From positions 1-44,611 of the forward strand of contig NZ_BATQ01000017.1 in the NCBI RefSeq assembly GCF_000739635.1: a DNA stretch of 44,611 nucleotides, given 5' to 3'. Positions 8,101-16,760 of the stretch are shown one piece after another. Every line of letters begins with the position of its first letter. Position 1 is the first letter of the stretch. This DNA comes from Verrucomicrobium sp. BvORR034 (GTDB lineage Bacteria > Verrucomicrobiota > Verrucomicrobiia > Verrucomicrobiales > Verrucomicrobiaceae). A program made the translations under genes and the position numbers. Below the pieces are notes generated by a model. It saw nothing but the letters and a program-made list of their open reading frames with translations, was not told the origin of the DNA and did no database searches.

Positions 8101-10083
8101 TCAAACTTCAAGCAACGACATCCTCCGCCGGACGAACAACGCCCCTGCACCACCCACAAGCAAAAGGCACCCGGTAAGAGGCTCCGGCACGGCGGATATC
8201 TGAATGGTCACGTCATTCCCACCGAGCAAGGAGTTGGTGGCGGCGTTTCCGGTATAGCCAATGTCCACGGTGATGCCCAAGTCCGCGAAAGTCGCCCGAC
8301 CGTCCAGGATGGATTGAGTGTAGGTGGTGCCATCCAGCATCACGTTCAGGAAGTCGAACTGCCCGAGAACTGAGGAGCTGTCGAGGTTGAATAGGAAATA
8401 ATTCGCCTCGGGATCCGTGCCGTCCAGATCGTGAAAGTAGGCCATGGTGGAGGCCGTGAGTTGCATTTCCAGGGTAGTACCCGTCCCGACCTTCAGATTT
8501 CCAGTGAGGGCAATTTGATCATAGTCCTGCCCGGCAATGGGAGACTCTCCAAGGGAGACCGGAGCACCCAAGGTGAACTTGGCAGTGGATCCCGTTTTGT
8601 ACTCCAGATTGGCCCCCGAGAAGACCTTTGAGTTTCCGGGATGAGTGGCTCCGCCGTTTTCCACGGTAATGTTACCTGTGACTCTACCACTGCCGCCCAA
8701 GGTCCCCGTGCCACTCACCGTCACTGCTCCAGTCCCTGTGCCGGAGCCGGTGGTGTTGTTCACCTTCAGTGTGCCGCCGTTGATTTGAGTGCCCCCTTGA
8801 TAGGTGCTGGCGGCGGTCAGGATGGTCGTGCCTGCAAGGTGCTGCACTTTCGTGCCACCACTGATCAGGATGCCGCTGTTGACCGCAGTCGTAAACTGGT
8901 ACCCCGTTTCATTGTGGTTGAAGATGATGGTGGAGTCGGCAGGAGGCACCAGATTGTTGGAGTAAACCCACCCATAGACTTCGGCGACGTTCAGCCTCCC
9001 TGCGGCTGCCCCCATGCCAATACGCAGTACCCCAACGCTGGAGGGCGTGCCAGGAGCGCTGTTTGTTGGCATACCTCCTACGGTCAGTTTGCCATCACCC
9101 GTTCCTAATGCGGATCCTGCTTTCGAAACGCTGACCACCGCCCCGTCAGAAACCGTCAGGGTTCCCTTCCCGCTGGAATCACCAAGCGTGAGATCGCCGA
9201 CCACATTCAATTGTGAATCTGCGCCAGTCACCGTCGTGGTGCCTTCCTCGTTCAAGTAGGAGCCGATAAAACTGTTGCTGCGGGCGCTGATGACGCCGCC
9301 CGCACTGACGACGGCAGAGTTGGTCGCGGAGCTGTCGATCCTGATCCCTCCCGTGAGGTCCAGAGTGGCCGCTGCCTGGGTGAGGGCGTCCCGCCCGGTC
9401 ACCACGAGAGTGCTGCCTCTATTCACGGCAAAGCTGGAGGTCGAAATGGCACCTCCGTTGCTGATCGTGAAGCTCGCGGTGCGGTTGTTGGAAGCGTTGC
9501 CCACACCGATCCCCATACTGGGGTTGTCCCATTTCGAACCCGCACCGTCCACCAACACGGAAACGGTTCCCGACGTGCTGCCGATGCTTGTCGTCGAAAT
9601 TGTGGGCAGAGTCGGAACGCCGGTGCTGGTGAGCACAGCCCCTGAACGAATGTTGAGGCTGGCGCTACCCGTCGATCCCAGTGTGATCGATCTGCTGACC
9701 GTCATGGTTGCGCCCATCTCAAGATTCAAGGTGCCCTGACCGAATTGGCCTATCGAAAGCTCATTGCTGAGAGTCAGGGTTGTGCCACTCCCAGTCACGG
9801 TCACGGTTCCTGGTCCAGAGTAGCGTCCTACACGCAGAGCACTTACGCTAAGACTCGATGCTGCATCAACTAGGAGGCTGCCTGCACCAGCATGGCCGAT
9901 CGCAGTTTCGGACGCTGTCGAGTAGGTGCTTCCTCCGTACGTAACCTCGGCGACCGCCTTCGTCGCGGGAAGCGACAGGACTAGAATCCCAAACAAACGC
10001 AGGCCATTTCGAAATCCGTCCAACCATTCTCTCCCGGGTCTCTTCTGCCCAGGCCTTTGATGGGGAGCGATAAGATGTTTCAT
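8101..10083 (-). CDS. PEP-CTERM autotransporter-repeat surface protein (paralogue 1)
   Basis: 660 residues from ATG 10083. An ATG seven codons upstream (10104) is the alternative; 10083 matches the start used by the paralogue (Met-Lys, then a His/Ile/Ala/Pro stretch). The long basic leader and hydrophobic core end near Ala-Val-Ala-Glu. The body is Gly/Thr/Ser-rich beta-helix sequence with repeated Gly-x-Gly-Thr-Leu-x-Val and Ser-Gly-Ala-Val-Leu-Thr. An autotransporter-associated beta-strand repeat lies near residues 410-470 (Tyr-Gln-Gly-Gly-Thr, Gly-Gly-Thr-Leu). The tail is Val-Pro-Glu-Pro, a hydrophobic helix, then Arg-Arg-Arg (about residues 632-660), the PEP-CTERM sorting signal. In this system an exosortase cleaves the tail during export. 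No exosortase gene is in the window. The protein is probably surface or matrix located. Confidence 0.9.
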   Translation of the reverse strand: MKHLIAPHQRPGQKRPGREWLDGFRNGLRLFGILVLSLPATKAVAEVTYGGSTYSTASETAIGHAGAGSLLVDAASSLSVSALRVGRYSGPGTVTVTGSGTTLTLSNELSIGQFGQGTLNLEMGATMTVSRSITLGSTGSASLNIRSGAVLTSTGVPTLPTISTTSIGSTSGTVSVLVDGAGSKWDNPSMGIGVGNASNNRTASFTISNGGAISTSSFAVNRGSTLVVTGRDALTQAAATLDLTGGIRIDSSATNSAVVSAGGVISARSNSFIGSYLNEEGTTTVTGADSQLNVVGDLTLGDSSGKGTLTVSDGAVVSVSKAGSALGTGDGKLTVGGMPTNSAPGTPSSVGVLRIGMGAAAGRLNVAEVYGWVYSNNLVPPADSTIIFNHNETGYQFTTAVNSGILISGGTKVQHLAGTTILTAASTYQGGTQINGGTLKVNNTTGSGTGTGAVTVSGTGTLGGSGRVTGNITVENGGATHPGNSKVFSGANLEYKTGSTAKFTLGAPVSLGESPIAGQDYDQIALTGNLKVGTGTTLEMQLTASTMAYFHDLDGTDPEANYFLFNLDSSSVLGQFDFLNVMLDGTTYTQSILDGRATFADLGITVDIGYTGNAATNSLLGGNDVTIQISAVPEPLTGCLLLVGGAGALFVRRRMSLLEV

Positions 10084-10156
10084 GATCAGTCGAGTGGTTG
10101 CCATCGGTATGGAAAAACAATCAGACCTCCATCTATGCTGGAGTGGACATGGACCT

Positions 10157-10189
10157 CAACTTGCCAAACCCAGTAGCGACTACGGGGTT
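10157..10189 (-). promoter_or_regulatory. Conserved palindrome upstream of PEP-CTERM gene 1
   Basis: Read on the minus strand, arm AACCCCGTAG (10180-10189), loop TCG, arm CTACTGGGTT (10167-10176). There is one mismatch between the arms. Conservation with the copy at 12330-12362 runs on through about ten more bases (TTGGCAAGTTG against TTGTCGAGTTG). The site lies about 84 bases before the ATG of the gene at 10083. It could be an operator or activator site, or a hairpin at the start of the mRNA. The same sequence recurring in front of both paralogues, whose other upstream sequence differs, argues for function. Confidence 0.65.
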
Positions 10190-10295
10190 CTCCACAAGGG
10201 CGCTAAGACTTCATTCAGCTTCACCCCGGTTCTATCCCCTTATGGGCAAACGGTGCTTTGCAGGGCACAGTCATTTTTCGGCGGGCGCTTGGCCG

Positions 10296-12248
10296 TCAAC
10301 CCGCCATCAACGACTTGCGCCGACGCGTAAACACCACCCCCACCACTCCGGCCAGTAGAAGGCAGCCGGTAAAGGGCTCCGGAACGGAGGACACCTGGAT
10401 CGTCATGTCATTGCCGCCGAGGAGGGAGTTGGTAGCCGCGTCTCCGGTGTAACCCACATCCAAAGTGATGCCCAACTCTGCGAACGTTGCCCGACCCTCC
10501 AACATGGATTGCGTGTAGGTGGTGCCGTCCAGCATCAGGTTGAGGAAGTCGAACTTGCCGGTGATGGGAGCGGTCAGGTCAAACAGGAAATAATTCCCCA
10601 ACGGGTCGGTGCCATTGTGGTCGTGGAAGTAGGACAGGCTGGAGGCGGTGAGCTGAAGCTGAAGCGTGGCTCCGGAATCAATGACCAGATTTCCGGTCAT
10701 CTGAATGCGGTCGCAGTTCATCCCCGCCGCTGGAACCTCTCCGCCTGCGCCTGTTGTGGCCAGGGTGAACTTCGCCGCGGATCCGGCTTCATATTTCAGG
10801 CTGCCCACCTTCAAGATTTGGGAGTCACCGGGAAGCGTGGCTCCACCGCTCGCCACTGTGATGTTTCCTGAAATCGTGCCCCGGCCTCCCAGCACCCCCG
10901 TGCCGCTCACGTTCACTGCTCCGCTTCCTGTGCCGGAGCCACTCGCGTTGTTCACGACCAACCGGCCCCCGGTGATCAGCGTTCCGCCTTGGTAGCCACT
11001 GGCTGCGGTGAAGATCGTGGTGCCCGCCTCCTGCCTCACCTTGGTGCCGCCATTGATCAGGATGCCAGTCCCGGCCGTGTTGGTGAACTGATAGGCCGTC
11101 TCATTGTGATTGAAGACAACAGTGGAATCCGTCGGTGGCACCGGGGGATTGGTGGAGGTAAAACCTGTGATCTCGGAGACATTCAATTTCCCAGCGGCCC
11201 CACCAGTGCCAATATGAAGCACTGCCACGCCTATGGGAGTTCCTGGATTGGAGTTCGAGCCCCTTCCTCCTACCGTGAGTGTGCCATCGCCTGTGCCCAG
11301 TGCAGATGCGGTCTTGGAGACGCTGAACAATGCACCATCGGTCACCGTGAGGGTGCCCCTGCCGCTGGAGGCACCTATCGTCATGTCGCCCACGACATTC
11401 ACTTGCGATCCTGCACCCGTGACCGTCATCGTTCCTTGCAGGCCTTGGTAGGAACCGATGAAACTGTTGCCCCGCGCGTTGACAATGCCGCCAGCGCTGA
11501 CAACGGCTGCATCAGAGCCTGAATTGTCGATGGAAAAACTTCTCTGCAGATCCAAGGTGGCGGCCGCTCCCGTTACGGAATCAAGTCCGGTGACCAGCAA
11601 AGCCCCTGTTGAAGTGACTCCAACTCCGGTCGTCGAGATATTCCCCCCATTGCTGACCGTGAGAACGCCCGACACACTGATTCCCAAGTTGGGAATGATC
11701 CATTGAGATCCTGCACCGTCTACGGTGGCGGACGACGCTCCCGCCGTAGAGGAGTTGCCGATGAAGATCTGACTTGCCGTGCCGATTTCCGAATTTCCAT
11801 TGCTGGTGAGCACGGCTCCCGAGCGAATGTTGAGGGTGCCCGTGCCAGTCACTCCAATCTCGACTGACTTGTTGGTCGTCATGGTGGCGCCGAGTTCGAG
11901 ATTCAGGACCGCGCGTCCCAAGTATCCCATGTTCAGTATTTCGCTAACAGATAGCGACGTGCCGATGCCGGTGACTGTGATGATGCCAATGGCGTCTTTG
12001 TATCTCCCTACCGTCAGAAAACCCCTGAGGTAGTCATAGCCTTCGTTGATCACGAGACTGCCCTCGGCCGTAAAGCCCACCCAGGCGTTTGTTGGTTGCA
12101 GAACGTTGTCACCCGTGCTGGTGAAGCCCGCTTGGGTGGTGCCTGGCAAAAAGAGGATGGCAATAGCCGCACCGGCGATTGCAGTCAGTCGGGTGAAACG
12201 ACTGGGGGCTGTGCGTATGGCCGCCGGAGCGATGGGGTGATTCTTCAT
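10296..12248 (-). CDS. PEP-CTERM autotransporter-repeat surface protein (paralogue 2)
   Basis: 650 residues from ATG 12248. The frame is open further upstream, but this start gives a standard signal peptide (Arg-Leu-Thr-Ala-Ile-Ala-Gly-Ala-Ala-Ile-Ala, cut near Thr-Gln-Ala-Gly). It is collinear with the neighbour at 8101-10083 over nearly its whole length, including Leu-Asn-Ile-Arg-Ser-Gly-Ala-Val-Leu-Thr-Ser, Phe-Ile-Gly-Ser-Tyr, the beta-strand repeat and the tail Val-Pro-Glu-Pro-Phe-Thr-Gly-Cys followed by a hydrophobic helix and Arg-Arg-Arg. The pair arose by tandem duplication and has diverged well. The gap to the next gene (10083 to 10296) holds its sister's promoter region. Probably exported and sorted by an exosortase encoded elsewhere. 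Confidence 0.9.
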   Translation of the reverse strand: MKNHPIAPAAIRTAPSRFTRLTAIAGAAIAILFLPGTTQAGFTSTGDNVLQPTNAWVGFTAEGSLVINEGYDYLRGFLTVGRYKDAIGIITVTGIGTSLSVSEILNMGYLGRAVLNLELGATMTTNKSVEIGVTGTGTLNIRSGAVLTSNGNSEIGTASQIFIGNSSTAGASSATVDGAGSQWIIPNLGISVSGVLTVSNGGNISTTGVGVTSTGALLVTGLDSVTGAAATLDLQRSFSIDNSGSDAAVVSAGGIVNARGNSFIGSYQGLQGTMTVTGAGSQVNVVGDMTIGASSGRGTLTVTDGALFSVSKTASALGTGDGTLTVGGRGSNSNPGTPIGVAVLHIGTGGAAGKLNVSEITGFTSTNPPVPPTDSTVVFNHNETAYQFTNTAGTGILINGGTKVRQEAGTTIFTAASGYQGGTLITGGRLVVNNASGSGTGSGAVNVSGTGVLGGRGTISGNITVASGGATLPGDSQILKVGSLKYEAGSAAKFTLATTGAGGEVPAAGMNCDRIQMTGNLVIDSGATLQLQLTASSLSYFHDHNGTDPLGNYFLFDLTAPITGKFDFLNLMLDGTTYTQSMLEGRATFAELGITLDVGYTGDAATNSLLGGNDMTIQVSSVPEPFTGCLLLAGVVGVVFTRRRKSLMAG

Positions 12249-12329
12249 GCGATTCTTCGGCGTCCAAGCTGCCCTTCTGAATATTGGATTCTGGCGACGC
12301 CTTCCATTGCCGTGTCCGGAGTGGGAGTA

Positions 12330-12362
12330 CAACTCGACAAACCCAGTAACGACTACGGGGTT
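12330..12362 (-). promoter_or_regulatory. Conserved palindrome in divergent PEP-CTERM / histidine kinase promoter
   Basis: Minus strand: arm AACCCCGTAG (12353-12362), loop TCG, arm TTACTGGGTT (12340-12349), then TTGTCGAGTTG. It pairs less well than the copy at 10157-10189 (a G-T pair and one mismatch) but is otherwise near identical. It is about 92 bases from ATG 12248 on one side and 54 bases from ATG 12416 of the histidine kinase on the other, so it could serve either gene or both. Confidence 0.65.
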
Positions 12363-12415
12363 TTTAGGGGCATGGCACTTGCGTTGCGGAAGGAATCAGG
12401 GAGTCTCTGCGTCGA

Positions 12416-14395
12416 ATGAATTTCCAGCGTCCCACTCCGTGGCTTGCGTTCGCGGCGGTGCCGTTGATCGTGGTACTGGCGTTGGGCTGGCTGCTGCTGG
12501 GGTATGCCGGCCACAGGCATGGCGTGGTACCGTTGCCAGGGACCACCGGCTTTACAGTGGAGCACCTTGGGGATGCAGGGGAGGGGCGGACCCTGCGAGA
12601 GGTGGAAGCCTTGCCGCCTGATGCATGGACCCCCTGGACGGGCGACAACTACCATGTGGTGGGCCCCAGCCAGGTTCTCTGGTTGCGGGTTGTGTTGCGA
12701 AACAACAGTGCCAGCGAGTTGCGCGGCATCCTTGAGAACGACGACTATTTCGCAGACCGCGTTGAGCTGTGGGTTCAGGAGCCAAGCTCGCCGGCAGTTC
12801 AGCCGGACGGGCCCTGGCTGTCCGGCGAAGGCGTGGCCAATGTCGACAAGAGAGTTGCTGGCCGCGAGATCGCCTTCCCGGTGACGCTTGAACCCGCGGC
12901 CGTCAAGGTGGCATACCTGCGGCTGGAGAATCACTTCCGGCCATTCGTCCGTCTGGTTTGGTGGCCCGATGCCGGGGCCTTTCACGAGTCGAGGTCCCGC
13001 GATGGAATGGCGGAGGGCATCTACCTTGGAGGCCTTCTCGCCCTCCTGGGTTACAATGTGCTTTTGTGGCTTCGACTGCGCCAGCCGGATATGGGCTGGT
13101 ATGTGCTTTATCTGGGATCCGTGGCTGCGTTCATGTTTCTGGCACGCGCACAACTGCCGGCGCTGGGGCTGCCACTGGCTTCACCCGGACTGGAAACAGT
13201 ACTGACGTTGATGATGGCGCTCAATGGTCTTTTCTTGACCCAGTTTGCACGGTCGTTTCTTGAACTCAAGACTTCCTTCCCGAAGATGGATCGCTGCATG
13301 CAAGGATGGGCCGCATTGATGCTCGTGGCAGCTGTGGCGACCCTGACCACGCCGTGGGCATCTACATCCTGGCTGCCATTCGTGACTCTCTCAAGCGGGC
13401 TTACCCACACTGGGTTGCTTGCGGTGGCATTGTCTGCATGGCACGCCCGGAAATGGCAGGCGCGGTTTTTCGTGCTTTCATTCGGCTGCCTGTTTGCAAG
13501 TTCGCTGCCGATGGTGGCCGTCTGGTTCTTTGAGGGGCTCCTTCGAGATGTGGCCATGCGCGGCCTGATGGTGGGCTCCGCCCTGGAGATGCTGCTGCTG
13601 TCTCTGGCCGTCGCGGATCGCTTCGCGAGGGCACAGACGCAACTGGTGGAGGAAACCGAGCAGCGTCGCATGATCGAGGAGGCCTATGCTGATGAGCTTG
13701 AAGAGGAGGTCCGGGAGCGCACCCGCGAACTCCAGGCGGCAAACAACGACAAGGACCGCATGCTTTCCGTGATCGGACATGATCTGCGCGGGCCTCTCAC
13801 AGGGTTGATGCGCTCCGCCGAGCGTGCCTCAGGGGAGTTTTCTCGTGACGCATCACGCACCAGTCGGGCGCTGCTCCTGATGATTGAAGACCTGGTGCTC
13901 TGGGCTCGGCTGCGGGCGGCCAAACAAGCGGTGTCCGTTCACCCCGCGGCGAGCTTGGTGGGGCCGGCGGTGGCTCTGCACGAGTCCCTCGCGGAACAGG
14001 CGGACATCGTCCTGCTACAGGAGGTGCCAGAAGAGGTGTGGGTGGAAACCGACTTGGTGCTCGTTCAGACCCTGGTGAGAAACCTTCTGGCCAACGCCCT
14101 GAAGTTCGCCATGACCCGGGTGGTGCTGAAAGTCGAGACAAGTGATGGCAAAGTGCGCTTTACGGTTGGCAATGATGGACCCGCCCTCTCGCTGGAAGTG
14201 GCTGCGCGGCTGGCTGCGGATCTGGATGAACCCGTCACCGCCACCTCAGGTATGGGGCTGCGTCTCTGCCGCGAAATCTGCCGGGCTCTCGAGATCAAGC
14301 TGGAATCTTCCATCGGAGCTGAGGGCGGCACGGAGTTCTCATTCACTTTGAAACAAGCCAGGCTGACATCGACAACAGAGGAGGAGACCTCATGA
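12416..14395 (+). CDS. 7TM-DISM sensor histidine kinase
   Basis: 659 residues. An N-terminal membrane helix is followed by an extracytoplasmic domain (about 40-190) of the 7TMR-DISM extracellular type, which often binds carbohydrate-like ligands. About seven hydrophobic helices follow (200-400), then a coiled coil rich in Glu and Arg (405-445). The dimerisation and phosphoacceptor domain has His455 in Val-Ile-Gly-His-Asp-Leu-Arg-Gly-Pro-Leu. The ATPase domain shows an N box (Val-Arg-Asn-Leu-Leu-Ala-Asn-Ala-Leu-Lys-Phe), Asn-Asp-Gly-Pro and Gly-Met-Gly-Leu-Arg-Leu. It should autophosphorylate and pass phosphate to the response regulator that overlaps its stop by four bases. It is divergent from PEP-CTERM paralogue 2, with only 167 bases between the starts, which suggests but does not prove that it senses envelope or polysaccharide state. 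Confidence 0.93.
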   Translation: MNFQRPTPWLAFAAVPLIVVLALGWLLLGYAGHRHGVVPLPGTTGFTVEHLGDAGEGRTLREVEALPPDAWTPWTGDNYHVVGPSQVLWLRVVLRNNSASELRGILENDDYFADRVELWVQEPSSPAVQPDGPWLSGEGVANVDKRVAGREIAFPVTLEPAAVKVAYLRLENHFRPFVRLVWWPDAGAFHESRSRDGMAEGIYLGGLLALLGYNVLLWLRLRQPDMGWYVLYLGSVAAFMFLARAQLPALGLPLASPGLETVLTLMMALNGLFLTQFARSFLELKTSFPKMDRCMQGWAALMLVAAVATLTTPWASTSWLPFVTLSSGLTHTGLLAVALSAWHARKWQARFFVLSFGCLFASSLPMVAVWFFEGLLRDVAMRGLMVGSALEMLLLSLAVADRFARAQTQLVEETEQRRMIEEAYADELEEEVRERTRELQAANNDKDRMLSVIGHDLRGPLTGLMRSAERASGEFSRDASRTSRALLLMIEDLVLWARLRAAKQAVSVHPAASLVGPAVALHESLAEQADIVLLQEVPEEVWVETDLVLVQTLVRNLLANALKFAMTRVVLKVETSDGKVRFTVGNDGPALSLEVAARLAADLDEPVTATSGMGLRLCREICRALEIKLESSIGAEGGTEFSFTLKQARLTSTTEEETS

Positions 14396-15051
14396 ATGTT
14401 CCGGGCAAACTGCCGCCGCCCTACCGGGCCATGATTGTGGAAGACCAAGGAATGGTGCGCGCCTTCTTTGAACGTTGGCTCGCGGATCTACCTGGTTTCA
14501 TGGTGATCGGTGCTGCCAGGTCAGGGGAGGAAGCGTTGACCCTGGTGCCGACGGTTATGCCGGATGTGGTGCTGGTGGATTTTCAACTTCCCGGGATGGA
14601 CGGGCTGGAGTTCGTGAAGCTCGCCCGGCAGATCCGTCCCCAGCTTCGCGCTTTGGTCGTTTCCTCGCTCTCGGACGCTCTGGTGCTGACGCGTATTCAG
14701 GAATCTGGTGTCGAGGGGTATGTGGAAAAGGATGCGTCCCCCGACCTCCTGGCTGAAGCACTCGTGGCCGTGGCATCCGGTCAGCGTTACTATTCCAGGA
14801 AGTTTCATGAAACCATCGCCCGGGAAGGGGCCAATGCCGAAAGCGTCGGCAAGATCCTCTCCCGTCGGGAACAGCAGGTCCTGGGCTTTGTGCTCGACCA
14901 AAAGAGCAACCGCGAGATCGCCGAATTGATGGGGCTGAGCGTCCGCACCGTGGAATTTCACCGCGCCAACGTCATGACCAAACTTCAGGCAGGCAACCTG
15001 ACGGATCTGGTCGCCGCTGCGAAGTCCCGTGGTTGGCGGGACAAGGCGTGA
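14392..15051 (+). CDS. NarL/LuxR-type response regulator
   Basis: 219 residues. The receiver domain (about 10-130) has acidic residues near the start (Val-Glu-Asp-Gln-Gly) and the phosphoacceptor Asp63 in Leu-Val-Asp-Phe-Gln-Leu-Pro-Gly-Met-Asp-Gly, then Ser-Ser-Leu and a Lys at the expected place (Val-Glu-Lys-Asp). The C-terminal LuxR-type helix-turn-helix (about 150-215) reads Leu-Ser-Arg-Arg-Glu-Gln-Gln-Val-Leu, then Asn-Arg-Glu-Ile-Ala and Ser-Val-Arg-Thr-Val-Glu-Phe-His. The start overlaps the kinase stop (ATGA) and is preceded by GGAGGAG, so the pair is translationally coupled. Regulators of this class usually bind inverted repeats as dimers. The palindrome at 12330-12362 is a plausible target, by inference only. 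Confidence 0.95.
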   Translation: MNVPGKLPPPYRAMIVEDQGMVRAFFERWLADLPGFMVIGAARSGEEALTLVPTVMPDVVLVDFQLPGMDGLEFVKLARQIRPQLRALVVSSLSDALVLTRIQESGVEGYVEKDASPDLLAEALVAVASGQRYYSRKFHETIAREGANAESVGKILSRREQQVLGFVLDQKSNREIAELMGLSVRTVEFHRANVMTKLQAGNLTDLVAAAKSRGWRDKA

Positions 15052-15123
15052 GAACTTGCTGGTTCAGGAAATGCTCGTGGTGCATAGTGTCCACCGCGAT
15101 CGGTGCAGCCTCCCCGATTTTCC

Positions 15124-15534
15124 ATGATGAAACACTTCCTCTCACTGACAGAACGGGAATTCGAAAGGTTCTACAGTTTGCGTGATCACGCTGCCCCTGG
15201 AGGGAAAGAGGGTTTTGAAGAGGAGTGCCTTGTCACTTTGTCAGTTGTGGGGAAGTACCTTGCCCAACGGCTGGAGCCAGGTGACTATCACCTCCACGAG
15301 TATTTCAACCGATCACGATTCATTGAGGTTGCCTTTGAAGTAGAGACCTGCTTTCACCTGGATTTCGTTTGGGGCTTGCAAGGTCTTCTGGCGGGATTGA
15401 GGCAAAACTGGATGGTGTGTCTTTCTGAGGGGTGCTATCTGTTTGTGACAAGAGAGCAAGTCCTGGGATTTGATCCCACGGGGGAAGATGCCGCATTTCT
15501 TCGGCTTCAGTCGGAGTTCGAGGCCTGTGCCTGA
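15124..15534 (+). CDS. Hypothetical soluble protein
   Basis: 136 residues from ATG 15124 (the next codon is also ATG). A GTG at 15103 is an alternative. It has no signal peptide or membrane helix. The sequence is acidic and rich in aromatic residues, with Phe-Tyr-Ser-Leu-Arg-Asp-His near the start, Tyr-His-Leu-His-Glu-Tyr-Phe in the middle and several Cys. It follows the response regulator by 72 bases and may share its transcript. It ends 36 bases from the end of the convergent thioesterase gene. No family is recognised. Confidence 0.6.
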   Translation: MMKHFLSLTEREFERFYSLRDHAAPGGKEGFEEECLVTLSVVGKYLAQRLEPGDYHLHEYFNRSRFIEVAFEVETCFHLDFVWGLQGLLAGLRQNWMVCLSEGCYLFVTREQVLGFDPTGEDAAFLRLQSEFEACA

Positions 15535-15570
15535 ATTCGTGCGGGATGTCTTGAGCCGCACCTGTTAGCC

Positions 15571-16017
15571 CTACTTCAACGCCACAAACGTTCCCTCGAA
15601 CTCCACGCACACGCGCTCACCTTCCTCCACCGCGACTTTCAGCGTGATGCGGGCCTTGTCGGATTTCGCGAAGAGCTTCTTAAACTTGGTCACGGCTTTG
15701 GCATCCGGCCGCTTGCAGGCAGCCCTCAGTTCTCCCCTGACGGGTGCCAGGTAGCGGATCTTGCTGTCCTTGATCACGATGTGGGCCTCCCGGTCCTCCA
15801 GCAGGAGCCAGAGCATGCTGTAGCCAGCCAGTGTCGCCAAGGTGGCCAGGCTGCCCCCGAAGGCTGTGCCGAGGTGATTGTGGTTCGCTTCCAAGGGAGC
15901 GGTCAGGACCAGTCGGGCTTCGTCGAAGGATGCCACGTGCACCTGCATGGCCTTGGTCAACGGGATCTGCGCATGCAGAAAGCGTTCAGTTTCTTTGAGA
16001 AGCTCGTTGGCAAGCAT
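15571..16017 (-). CDS. YiiD-type hotdog-fold thioesterase
   Basis: 148 residues matching the size of a single hotdog domain. The stretch His-Asn-His-Leu-Gly-Thr-Ala-Phe-Gly-Gly-Ser-Leu is the conserved helix start of the YiiD C-terminal (putative thioesterase) domain. The rest alternates strands as expected, with Ile-Lys-Asp-Ser-Lys-Ile-Arg-Tyr-Leu-Ala-Pro-Val typical of the family. It would hydrolyse acyl-CoA or a similar thioester in the cytoplasm; the substrate cannot be read from the sequence. It is transcribed away from the TetR gene, with 100 bases between the starts, so its promoter lies next to the tetR operator. Confidence 0.85.
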   Translation of the reverse strand: MLANELLKETERFLHAQIPLTKAMQVHVASFDEARLVLTAPLEANHNHLGTAFGGSLATLATLAGYSMLWLLLEDREAHIVIKDSKIRYLAPVRGELRAACKRPDAKAVTKFKKLFAKSDKARITLKVAVEEGERVCVEFEGTFVALK

Positions 16018-16081
16018 GGTAAACAGGGAGGTGTCGGGTACGGTGAATCCAGAGCGAAGTCGAGAATTTTCGAATTTCGAC

Positions 16082-16110
16082 TTGTATTTGACCGTCTAGT
16101 CAACTATTCT
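16082..16110 (+). promoter_or_regulatory. tetR promoter with operator-like palindrome in the spacer
   Basis: TTGTAT (16082-16087) and TATTCT (16105-16110) form a plausible -35/-10 pair with a 17-base spacer. The spacer is filled by TTTGACCGTCTAGTCAAC (16087-16104), an inverted repeat of TTGAC and GTCAA. A closely similar sequence precedes the efflux gene at 16761-16778. The -10 ends eight bases before ATG 16118, so the leader would be almost absent. A repressor bound here would block RNA polymerase, which fits autoregulation by the TetR protein. Confidence 0.6.
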
Positions 16111-16117
16111 TGAACCC

Positions 16118-16732
16118 ATGGGCCGTACCAGTGACGCCAAAGAACGCCTCCTTGAGGCTGCGCTCGATTTGATTTGGGAGCGCAGTTACGGGGTGGTGAC
16201 GATTGACGCCATCTGCGAAAAGGCCGGGGTGAAGAAGGGGAGCTTCTACTACTTCTTCGATTCCAAGTCTACTCTGGCGGTGGCGGCGCTCAATGAGAAC
16301 TGGATCCAGGACGGCAAGGCCAAGTGGGATGCCCTGTTCTCAGCTTCTCTGCCGCCGCTGGAGCGCATTCGCGGGTTCATGCAGTCGGTTTACGATGGAC
16401 AGGTAGAGGTGAAAAAGGAGCACGGAAAAGTGCTCGGTTGCCCCTGCTTTTCCATTGGTTCTGAGACCAGTACGCAGGATGAAGTCATCCGGGCCAAGGC
16501 CCAGGAGATCCTGCAGAGCCAGATCCGCTACTTTGAATCGGCCATTCGCGACGCCCAGGCGGAGGGTTCTGTCCCTCCTGGAGATGCGGCGGCCAAGGCC
16601 AAATGTCTCTTTGCGTTGTTCGAGGGCAGTCTGGCCCAGGCACGCATTCAGAACGATCTCGATTTCCTTCGCACTCTTCCCGACGCGTCCCTGGACATCT
16701 TGGGCGCTCGTTCCCTCAAGGTCGCGGCCTAG
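16118..16732 (+). CDS. TetR-family transcriptional repressor
   Basis: 204 residues, usual for the family. The N-terminal helix-turn-helix (about 8-55) has Leu-Leu-Glu-Ala-Ala-Leu-Asp-Leu-Ile, Thr-Ile-Asp-Ala-Ile-Cys-Glu-Lys-Ala-Gly-Val-Lys and Gly-Ser-Phe-Tyr-Tyr-Phe-Phe. The C-terminal ligand domain is all helical and contains a Cys-Pro-Cys (about residue 109), which could react with electrophiles or oxidants, though that is inference. The gene precedes the RND efflux pair, and matching palindromes sit in front of both, so it most likely represses itself and the pump until an inducer binds. Confidence 0.93.
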   Translation: MGRTSDAKERLLEAALDLIWERSYGVVTIDAICEKAGVKKGSFYYFFDSKSTLAVAALNENWIQDGKAKWDALFSASLPPLERIRGFMQSVYDGQVEVKKEHGKVLGCPCFSIGSETSTQDEVIRAKAQEILQSQIRYFESAIRDAQAEGSVPPGDAAAKAKCLFALFEGSLAQARIQNDLDFLRTLPDASLDILGARSLKVAA

Positions 16733-16760
16733 CCCCGTTGCCTTTTTTTCGCAGGAAATT

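Noticed and set aside
10105-10295. tRNA or small RNA between the PEP-CTERM genes
   Set aside because: Apart from the palindrome no cloverleaf or strong terminator is present.
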